Source: a virus. Taken from it: a stretch of DNA of 45,384 nucleotides. A program made the position numbers and the translations under genes. The notes beneath the pieces are model-generated. The model saw nothing but the letters and a program-made list of their open reading frames with translations, ran no database searches and was not told the DNA's origin. Of this stretch, positions 40,810-45,384 are shown piece by piece. The stretch spans positions 1 through 45,384 of the IMG/VR virus record IMGVR_UViG_3300025379_000021. The stretch is one strand, 5' to 3'. Each line of letters starts with the position of its first letter. Position 1 is the stretch's first letter.

Positions 40810-41288
40810 GCGGCGCGGCTTTTTGATGGAACTGTATAAATTTTAAAATGATACGGACACCATGACTTACCCGCAACAACCGGATGACCGCAATATGGTG
40901 TTTCCATATTCTTAATTGGCCCAACAATCGCTTTGCATTCAAAGTATCGTAAATCTTCCAATGTTTTATACAGTGGGACGAAATTCTCATCCTTATGCGT
41001 CTCAAGAACTTTTATGGGCGGTAAGCGAACTCTCTTTGGTTTGTTAATATTGTAATTAGTCTGTTTTTTCTTTTCCCGCTCCTTGTTAGAAAGAGGGAGA
41101 TATGGCTTTTCTTTTTGAATGGTTCTTTGCAGTAATTTGATCCCCCGCCTGTGGCATATACCAATGACGGAGTTTTTGTTACGGCCAATTAACTCAAGCG
41201 CAATATTCTTTGCGGCAAAGCCTTTGGATGCTAAATCCGAAACAAGTTTAAGTTCTTCCCAAGTCCAAGGTTTTGAAGTTTCAACCAT
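40806..41288 (-). CDS. gcrA: GcrA-family cell-cycle transcription regulator
   Basis: 160 residues from the ATG at 41288; an in-frame ATG at 41327 lies inside the promoter. GcrA binds sigma70 holoenzyme and activates promoters, in Caulobacter mainly those with CcrM-methylated GANTC. The N-terminal domain (PWTWEELKLVSDLASKGFAA; IALELIGRNKNSVIGICHRR) is the GcrA DNA-binding helix-turn-helix. The linker is basic. The C-terminal domain has the family Cys/His cluster (FECKAIVG; YCGHPVV; SWCPYHFKIY), which contacts sigma70. A phage copy could redirect host RNA polymerase. It is the first gene of the minus-strand unit. Confidence 0.82.
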   Translation of the reverse strand: MVETSKPWTWEELKLVSDLASKGFAAKNIALELIGRNKNSVIGICHRRGIKLLQRTIQKEKPYLPLSNKEREKKKQTNYNINKPKRVRLPPIKVLETHKDENFVPLYKTLEDLRYFECKAIVGPIKNMETPYCGHPVVAGKSWCPYHFKIYTVPSKSRAA

Positions 41289-41311
41289 TTTAAATTTCCC
41301 CGTTGTTGATG

Positions 41312-41347
41312 CTTGACAGTTAAACATCTGGTTGATAAGTTGTCAAC
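41312..41347. promoter_or_regulatory. Overlapping divergent promoters with 17-bp operator
   Basis: Plus: TTGACA (41313-41318), 17 bases, TAAGTT (41336-41341). Minus: TTGACA (41346-41341), 17 bases, TTAACT (41323-41318). The -35 box of each overlaps or abuts the -10 of the other. GTTGATAAGTTGTCAAC (41331-41347) is a 17-bp palindrome with 7 of 8 arm positions paired. CTTGACAGTTAAACATC (41312-41328) matches its inverse at 11 of 17 positions and may be a weaker second site. Both -10 boxes are weak. Confidence 0.65.
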
Positions 41348-41365
41348 ATAGATCGGAGAAAAATA

Positions 41366-41611
41366 ATGGTTCATATGGTTGCACAACGGGTAATCAAGAA
41401 ACTTGGCGGACCCCGCCGTGTTGCTGATATGCTGGCGATGTCTACACAAGCTATTTACAAATGGACGTGGCCCACTGAGAAAGGTGGGACGGGTGGATTT
41501 ATCCCTACACGCCGCCAGATTGAGTTAATGGTTGCGGCGAAGCAACGTGGGATTATATTAACGAAGGATGACTTCTTCCCCAAGGACGCTGATGATGCCC
41601 CCGAAGTTTAA
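41366..41611 (+). CDS. Cro/YdaS-like repressor
   Basis: 81 residues with ribosome site CGGAGAA. A helix-turn-helix (QRVIKKLGGPRRVADMLAMS then TQAIYKWTWP) fits small Cro or YdaS-type DNA-binding proteins, which usually bind palindromes of 13-17 bp. A second helix (PTRRQIELMVAAKQRGIIL) follows. Its short leader (about 18 bases) starts at the 17-bp palindrome, so self-repression and control of the divergent GcrA-like gene are likely. It is the first gene of the plus-strand early unit, coupled to the nuclease-like gene downstream. Confidence 0.75.
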   Translation: MVHMVAQRVIKKLGGPRRVADMLAMSTQAIYKWTWPTEKGGTGGFIPTRRQIELMVAAKQRGIILTKDDFFPKDADDAPEV

Positions 41612-41984
41612 AGTATCGCCCAAGGCCGACCGGACGTTTGATGGGATCACTTTTGATAGCAAGGGTGAAGCGAAGCGATATCTGGAATTAAAGTTGGCGG
41701 AAAAGGCTGGCGCGATTAAAGATTTGCAGTTGCAGTACGGTTTTGACGTTTACATTGAGGATAAGAAATATTGTACGTACACTTGCGATTTTTCGTACAT
41801 AGATGCGAAAACTGGTGATTGTATTTACGAAGACGTGAAATCCACTGGGACCGCCAAAGATGCGGCATATCGTCTCAGGAAGAAGGCCGCTGAACTTTAT
41901 CATGGGGTCAAAATCACGGAACACCTTATTGGGTGGAATCCGAAGTTGACGAAAAAGAAGAAGCGTACTAAGATAAAATTATAA
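41592..41984 (+). CDS. DUF1064-like PD-(D/E)XK nuclease-fold protein
   Basis: 130 residues from the ATG at 41592 (ATGATG; 41595 is also possible), overlapping the repressor by 20 bases. The sequence TFDGITFDSKGEAKRYLELK, then AGAIKDLQLQYGFDVYI, CDFSYIDAKTGDCIYEDVKS and the closing helix follows the DUF1064 pattern. Glu of KGEAKRY, Asp of CDFSY and D-V-K of EDVKS form the expected PD-(D/E)XK residues. Members are thought to be phage nucleases, perhaps junction resolvases, but this is not shown here. The tail is Lys-rich. Confidence 0.75.
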   Translation: MMPPKFKVSPKADRTFDGITFDSKGEAKRYLELKLAEKAGAIKDLQLQYGFDVYIEDKKYCTYTCDFSYIDAKTGDCIYEDVKSTGTAKDAAYRLRKKAAELYHGVKITEHLIGWNPKLTKKKKRTKIKL

Positions 41985-42042
41985 GTGGGGCTGGTCGTTG
42001 GTAGCGACCTGTTCCTTGTCTACTAATAGGGATAAGCGACAA

Positions 42043-42088
42043 AGCATATACTACATATGCTAATTGCTATTCCCTTTCAATAGGGAAT
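42043..42088 (+). promoter_or_regulatory. Palindrome and hairpin upstream of the replication genes
   Basis: AGCATAT (42043-42049) and ATATGCT (42055-42061) form a perfect inverted repeat with a 5-base spacer. ATTCCCT (42069-42075) and AGGGAAT (42082-42088) form a second, hairpin-capable repeat with a 6-base loop, 5 bases before the ATG at 42094. They occupy most of the 109-base gap 41985-42093. The first may be a protein site; the second may mask initiation, since no separate ribosome site is visible. Confidence 0.45.
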
Positions 42089-42093
42089 TAAAC

Positions 42094-42378
42094 ATGAACA
42101 ATCCTGTTCTGATTTGGGCATTTGGCCGTCGCGGGTTAAGATTTTCCGCCAAAATTGTTTTGTTGTGCTTGGCTTATCATTATGATGAGTCTGAAGACGC
42201 AACAATTATATCAATTCATGAATTAAGTAAGTTTGCAGGATTGACAAAGGCTGTTTTAAAAACCGCTATTGATGAACTTGAATCTCTTAATTTAATTAAA
42301 CAAATTCCCAATACGGCTTCTCCAGAATTAACCTCTTACATGTATATTTTCAACAAATCTGTTGGAGGCAAATCATGA
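42094..42378 (+). CDS. Stand-alone winged-helix protein (replication type)
   Basis: 94 residues from the ATG at 42094 (an earlier in-frame ATG at 42064 would run through the hairpin). The pattern NPVLIWAFGRRGLRFSAKIV, LCLAYHYDESEDATIISIHE, then TKAVLKTAIDELESLNLIKQ is a winged helix closely parallel to the N-terminal domain of the next protein. It ends with the beta wing SYMYIFN. It could partner or compete with the larger protein at the origin. ATGA couples the two genes. Confidence 0.65.
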   Translation: MNNPVLIWAFGRRGLRFSAKIVLLCLAYHYDESEDATIISIHELSKFAGLTKAVLKTAIDELESLNLIKQIPNTASPELTSYMYIFNKSVGGKS

Positions 42379-43304
42379 GCGGGTTTGCAAAAATTTGGGC
42401 ATGGGAACAGCGCGGACTTTCGCCGACAGAAAAGTGCGTTTTGATAGGGTTGGCTGATTTTCATACAGAAAACGGGGGTTGTTTCCCTTCACTAAAGAGG
42501 GTGGCTGAATTGGTCAATGTAAGCATTGATACGGTTCACCGGACGATTGATAAATTGATTGAGAAAGGGCTTGTAAGAAAACATGGCCGCCAGAAAGAGG
42601 ATGGTGGGAAAAATAGTAACTTATACGATTTGCTATTTACTGACATCAAAGCACCCTACCCGCAAAATGCGGATACCCCTACCCGCAAAATGCGGCATGA
42701 ACAACAAGACTTAGAACAAGATACAACTCCTACGGAGTTGGAAGATCCACTAATTAGCATTTTTGATATTCCTGAAGAGACGCCTATAGACAATCCCAAG
42801 GCATTCTGGGATCAGGCGGTTGGAATGCTTACATCGTTGGGCGTTGCGAAAGCCACCGTAAACTCATTTATTGGTCGATGCCTCAAGATGGCGGGGCAGG
42901 ATCAAGAGAAGGTAATGGACGCAATACAGGCGGCTGTAGATCAAGAGCCGACTGATGCGATCCCGTACATCGTCGCTATTCTGGGCGGCAAAAAAGAGAG
43001 GAAAAATGTGCGGTTTGAAAAGACTGCCAAACAAAAGGAGATAGAGGATGCCTTCGCAAAATTGGAAGCAGCAAGCGAAAGACGAAAGGCGCAATGGGCC
43101 GCTGAGTTTGGAGAGGACTACACCGGAAAGGGCGGTGGGGAAGATTTACCAATCGTACAACATCAACCACCTTCCAAACCCGTCAGCGTTCTTGGAAAAC
43201 GCAGCGAAAGCTTTGGAACGATATCCCGTAGAAGTCCTGCACAGGTTAGCAGACCCAGCAGAGGGCATCTTATCGAAAGCGAAGTTCCCGCCGACCATTT
43301 CTGA
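42375..43304 (+). CDS. Winged-helix replication initiator-like protein
   Basis: 309 residues. Residues 1-90 (FAKIWAWEQRGLSPTEKCVL; IGLADFHTENGGCFPSLKRV; NVSIDTVHRTIDKLIEKGLV) are an HTH_36-type winged helix common in phage replication initiators and helicase loaders. An acidic linker follows. Residues 140-240 (KAFWDQAVGMLTSLGVAKAT; IPYIVAILGGKKERK) resemble the C-terminal part of such proteins. The last ~65 residues overlap another gene in a different frame and look like non-selected sequence (Ser/Arg/Pro-rich). The protein probably opens the origin or loads the helicase, by family inference. Confidence 0.68.
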   Translation: MSGFAKIWAWEQRGLSPTEKCVLIGLADFHTENGGCFPSLKRVAELVNVSIDTVHRTIDKLIEKGLVRKHGRQKEDGGKNSNLYDLLFTDIKAPYPQNADTPTRKMRHEQQDLEQDTTPTELEDPLISIFDIPEETPIDNPKAFWDQAVGMLTSLGVAKATVNSFIGRCLKMAGQDQEKVMDAIQAAVDQEPTDAIPYIVAILGGKKERKNVRFEKTAKQKEIEDAFAKLEAASERRKAQWAAEFGEDYTGKGGGEDLPIVQHQPPSKPVSVLGKRSESFGTISRRSPAQVSRPSRGHLIESEVPADHF

Positions 43305-43359
43305 ATTAGTGGCGGAAGCTGAAAGTTACATTAAACAAACAAGCAGAAATTTTGTGTGA
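43048..43359 (+). CDS. Conserved small replication-region protein, overlapping frame
   Basis: 103 residues in the +1 frame relative to the initiator gene, overlapping it by 257 bases. It has its own ribosome site, AAGGAG, 8 bases before the ATG. The sequence NPSAFLENAAKALERYPVEV, LHRLADPAEGILSKAKFPPT then ISELVAEAE is a conserved helical domain I recognise from phage replication genes (FL..L...L..YP..V...V.DP..G....KF.PT..E). That likeness, together with the ribosome site, makes it more credible than the overlapping C-terminus of the upstream frame. Confidence 0.68.
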   Translation: MPSQNWKQQAKDERRNGPLSLERTTPERAVGKIYQSYNINHLPNPSAFLENAAKALERYPVEVLHRLADPAEGILSKAKFPPTISELVAEAESYIKQTSRNFV

Positions 43360-43371
43360 AAGGAAAAGAAA

Positions 43372-43680
43372 ATGGATACGACGAAGCAGAAGACCCACGG
43401 CAACTATCGCGACACCGCCAACATTAGCCAAACATTAAAGGGCGTCATGGCGACGGGTAAAAATTGGGATGTGCTAAATAACATGCAACGGGAATCGTTA
43501 GAAATGATTGCGGTAAAAATAGCACGTATTTTATCGGGTGATCAAAACTTCCGTGATACGTGGGACGATATCGAAGGCTATGCGGAACTGGGCGGCGACA
43601 ATGGTGGCATGAGTATGCCGCAGGTTAACCTTGATATTACAAAAACCATATCCACAGCGTTTGGGGGCGGCAATGATTGA
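43372..43680 (+). CDS. DUF6378-like protein
   Basis: 102 residues. THGNYRDTANISQTLKGVMA, then NMQRESLEMIAVKIARILSG and FRDTWDDIEGYAELGG follows a pattern widely seen in phages (HG.Y..TA.....LK, then KIARIL.G, DTW.DI.GYA.L) annotated DUF6378 and distantly like MazG-type helical proteins. No catalytic residues can be assigned. The ribosome site is AAAGGAAAAG. The end overlaps the next gene by 8 bases. Confidence 0.7.
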   Translation: MDTTKQKTHGNYRDTANISQTLKGVMATGKNWDVLNNMQRESLEMIAVKIARILSGDQNFRDTWDDIEGYAELGGDNGGMSMPQVNLDITKTISTAFGGGND

Positions 43681-44038
43681 TTTTTCAAAAGTTAGCGATG
43701 AAGATTTAATCAACGACACTTTGGTTAAACTTTCCGCAGAAGAACGTCAGGCTGCAATTGATGCAGGAATGATAATTGAGGAGTATGCGAAGGCGAAAGC
43801 CCTTCATATAATTCGTTTGCGGCAAATTAAATTTGAATGGCAAACTATGGATACAGCCCCAAAGGATCGTATGATTTTGCTTGGCGGCAGGGATGAGGAG
43901 GGCAATGAATGGGTGGACTCAGGATATTGGGAGACCCACGAAATATGGCCCGAAGAGTCACGCCCTTCGCCGGAGTGGGTGTGGGATGTGTGGTTTGAAC
44001 CTAAATGGTGGATGGAATTGCCGGAGTTACCGAAATGA
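43673..44038 (+). CDS. DUF551-like protein (copy 1)
   Basis: 121 residues from the ATG at 43673. The helical N-terminus (SKVSDEDLINDTLVKLSAEE) is joined to a DUF551-type C-terminal domain: WQTMDTAPKDRMILLGGRDE through WWMELPELPK. DUF551 proteins are small early phage proteins of unknown role. A shorter relative is encoded at 44962. Stop and next start overlap (ATGA). Confidence 0.68.
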   Translation: MIDFSKVSDEDLINDTLVKLSAEERQAAIDAGMIIEEYAKAKALHIIRLRQIKFEWQTMDTAPKDRMILLGGRDEEGNEWVDSGYWETHEIWPEESRPSPEWVWDVWFEPKWWMELPELPK

Positions 44039-44262
44039 CTGACACCCCACATTATGTGACGCCTGAAAAGGCAGACTACAAACTTTGTCCAATGGCAAAA
44101 CAACATCAAAATGCTAATTGGGAATCTTATTGTGACGGCCCCAAGTGCATGGCTTGGCGGTGGGCAAAATTAAAAGAACCAGAATATCGCGTTGAAAATA
44201 ACATCATGGGTCCACATGATTACAGCACAACACATGGTTATTGCGGAATGATTAGGAGTTAA
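44035..44262 (+). CDS. Small Cys-rich early protein
   Basis: 75 residues from the ATG at 44035. Four or five Cys (KLCPMAKQHQNANWESYCDG then PKCMAWRW, and GYCG near the end) suggest a small zinc site. The pattern 'LCP...C.G..CMAWRW......GYCG' recurs in early regions of alphaproteobacterial phages without assigned function. The endonuclease gene follows after 2 bases. Confidence 0.65.
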   Translation: MTDTPHYVTPEKADYKLCPMAKQHQNANWESYCDGPKCMAWRWAKLKEPEYRVENNIMGPHDYSTTHGYCGMIRS

Positions 44263-44264
44263 CA

Positions 44265-44756
44265 ATGAATGTTTTGCCAACCATACAACGTCTAAATGAA
44301 TTGTTTGATTACGATTCTTATACAGGCAAATTTAAATGGAAAAAAATACCAAAAGGACAAACTAATCAATTTGCCGGAAGTTTGCACCCAGATGGTTATA
44401 TTTACATAAAAATCGACCAAAGACGTTATCCAGCGCATAGATTAGCATGGAAAATTTTATATGGTCATGATCCTGAAACTTATTTAGACCATATTGATGG
44501 CAATAGGGAAAATAACAGAATTGATAATTTGCGGTTGGCATCAATCCACGATAACAACGGCAATAGCGCAATACCAAAGCACAATACGTCAGGATATAAA
44601 GGCGTTACATGGCATAAAAAATGCCAAAAGTGGCAAGCACAAATTGGCGACAAATATTTGGGATTGTATGAAACGCCTGAAAAAGCGCATTCAGCATACA
44701 TAGCAGCGGCAACAAATCATTTTGGGCAATTTGCATCAGATGGAGTTCGGTCATGA
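44265..44756 (+). CDS. HNH homing endonuclease with AP2-like domain
   Basis: 163 residues. HNH core: YPAHRLAWKILYGHDPE then YLDHIDGNRENNRIDNLRLA. AP2-like end: SGYKGVTWHKKCQKWQAQIG then GLYETPEKAHSAYIAAA. It is a clear paralogue of the protein encoded at 18893, with matching start (LPTIQRLNELFDYD against LPSIELLNELFELK). It is inserted between two small early genes; its stop overlaps the next ATG (ATGA). AT-rich base use differs from its flanks. Confidence 0.85.
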   Translation: MNVLPTIQRLNELFDYDSYTGKFKWKKIPKGQTNQFAGSLHPDGYIYIKIDQRRYPAHRLAWKILYGHDPETYLDHIDGNRENNRIDNLRLASIHDNNGNSAIPKHNTSGYKGVTWHKKCQKWQAQIGDKYLGLYETPEKAHSAYIAAATNHFGQFASDGVRS

Positions 44757-44965
44757 CTAACCATAACAGAAATATGGGTGAACGGACGCATGGTCGTAAG
44801 GTCAATCAATACAACAAGGAAATCGTAAATTTTATAACCGCTTTGCCGATTGGTGAGTATAAAATTATTGTTCAAGACGACAATGCTCCTTTAATAAAAT
44901 ACGAAGGTTCAATGGTTTTGTATAAAAACAATAAATGGATTCACATTGTAAGGGGGCGGTCATGA
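44753..44965 (+). CDS. Hypothetical small early protein
   Basis: 70 residues. A basic Asn/Arg start (NHNRNMGERTHGRKVNQYNK) leads to a beta-like segment (LPIGEYKIIVQDDNAPLIKY then VLYKNNKWIHIVRG). Not recognised. Coupled by ATGA to both the endonuclease upstream and the DUF551-like gene downstream. Confidence 0.5.
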   Translation: MTNHNRNMGERTHGRKVNQYNKEIVNFITALPIGEYKIIVQDDNAPLIKYEGSMVLYKNNKWIHIVRGRS

Positions 44966-45162
44966 CTAAATGGCAACCAATAGAAACCTGCCCAAAAGAT
45001 GAATGGGTATTAGTTTGTGAACCCGGTTGGCATCTTATGGTTGCCAAATGGATTTACGCAGACCAATGGCAATATGCTCAAATTGATGATCCTAAATTTT
45101 ATTTAAGTTGCCGTCCTACCCATTGGATGCATCTGCCAGAATTACCGGAGCCACCGAAATGA
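44962..45162 (+). CDS. DUF551-like protein (copy 2)
   Basis: 66 residues from the ATG at 44962. KWQPIETCPKDEWVLVCEPG opens the domain and RPTHWMHLPELPEPPK closes it, the full DUF551 pattern (W.PI..CP.....V.......THWM.LPE.P). It lacks the helical N-terminus of copy 1. Function unknown. Confidence 0.75.
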   Translation: MTKWQPIETCPKDEWVLVCEPGWHLMVAKWIYADQWQYAQIDDPKFYLSCRPTHWMHLPELPEPPK

Positions 45163-45384
45163 AAACAATGCAAGAAATAAAAGATTTAATTTTACCGGGT
45201 GTAAGAGGTTTTGAATATTTTCACTTAAAGCCAGCGTTGGGGGAAAATGCAGAAACTGACATTCAATTAAAAGAAGACGGCAATTTGCATTTTGGTTTTT
45301 GGGTGTCTTATAAACCGTTAATTGGAGGATGGCGCGTTCTGTTTACATCAGAAGACATCCGCAAGGAAAAGTATAAGGGAAACT
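45159..45384 (+). CDS. Hypothetical protein, 3' truncated by the window end
   Basis: The frame starts at ATG 45159, overlapping the previous stop (ATGA), and runs open to the last base (75 residues seen). It reads MQEIKDLILPGVRGFEYFHL, then DIQLKEDGNLHFGFWVSYKP and GGWRVLFTSEDIRKEKYKG. A helix then beta strands are likely. Not recognised. Confidence 0.55.
   Translation, partial: MKTMQEIKDLILPGVRGFEYFHLKPALGENAETDIQLKEDGNLHFGFWVSYKPLIGGWRVLFTSEDIRKEKYKGN

Noticed and set aside
42001-42093. A possible tRNA in the gap before the replication genes
   Set aside because: No acceptor, anticodon and T-arm set can be formed; the repeats present are simple palindromes.
1-45384. CRISPR array, reverse-transcriptase diversity element, integrase or attachment site
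   Set aside because: I looked for regularly spaced repeats, RT motifs and recombinase motifs and saw none; whether the phage is temperate cannot be decided from this window.

Overview
The window is part of a tailed-phage genome (or a prophage with no integration genes in view), most likely a podovirus with a P22-like head and neck. It has a P22-sized portal, a scaffold-like protein, an HK97-fold capsid protein, two gp4-like adaptors, a gp10-like stabilisation protein and very large ejection-type proteins. No tail sheath, tail tube or tape-measure gene is visible. An alphaproteobacterial host is likely because the phage carries its own GcrA-family regulator, and GcrA is an alphaproteobacterial cell-cycle transcription factor. 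The host genus cannot be named from this sequence. Both ends cut genes: the large terminase at the left and a small early gene at the right.

Layout. (1) 2-35715, plus strand, late genes: terminase end, portal, Gly/Lys-rich repeat protein, GroES-like co-chaperonin, scaffold, an AT-hook-like protein, then a terminator and probable promoter before the decoration and capsid genes. Next come small virion proteins, adaptor 1, a zinc-ribbon virion protein, a fibre block (12784-20558) with two self-cleaving S74 fibres and interleaved homing endonucleases, adaptor 2, the gp10-like protein, a GNAT, a 1751-residue transglycosylase-bearing ejection protein, a second ejection protein, and a lysis cassette (3TM holin, GH108 endolysin). 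(2) 35715-35795: back-to-back hairpins ending late transcription. (3) 35766-41288, minus strand, early/recombination genes: winged-helix protein, HNH nuclease, SSB-like protein, DUF1367/NinB-like protein, Erf annealing protein, YqaJ exonuclease, PD-(D/E)XK-like protein and GcrA. (4) 41289-41365: a compact divergent control region. (5) 41366-45384, plus strand: Cro/YdaS-like repressor, DUF1064 nuclease-like protein, two winged-helix replication-type proteins, and small early genes with another homing endonuclease.

How it may work together. The GcrA-like and Cro-like genes face away from each other across two almost fully overlapping promoters covered by a 17-bp imperfect palindrome. Nearly the same 16-bp element and leader recur in front of the YqaJ gene, so one regulator may control both minus-strand units. 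The recombination genes (exonuclease, annealing protein, SSB-like protein) form a standard phage recombination set. The virion genes share several sequence modules: a Gly-Gly-Arg motif in five different proteins, two kinds of inserted beta module, and a common fibre C-terminus.

The clearest unusual points are the GcrA/Cro switch with its duplicated operator-leader, the dispersed GGR motif, a probable -1 frameshift extension at 9660, and a probable AUC start at 24010. No tRNA, rRNA, CRISPR array, insertion sequence or integrase was recognised. No stretch longer than about 160 bases lacks a gene; the longest, 6328-6483, is described below.
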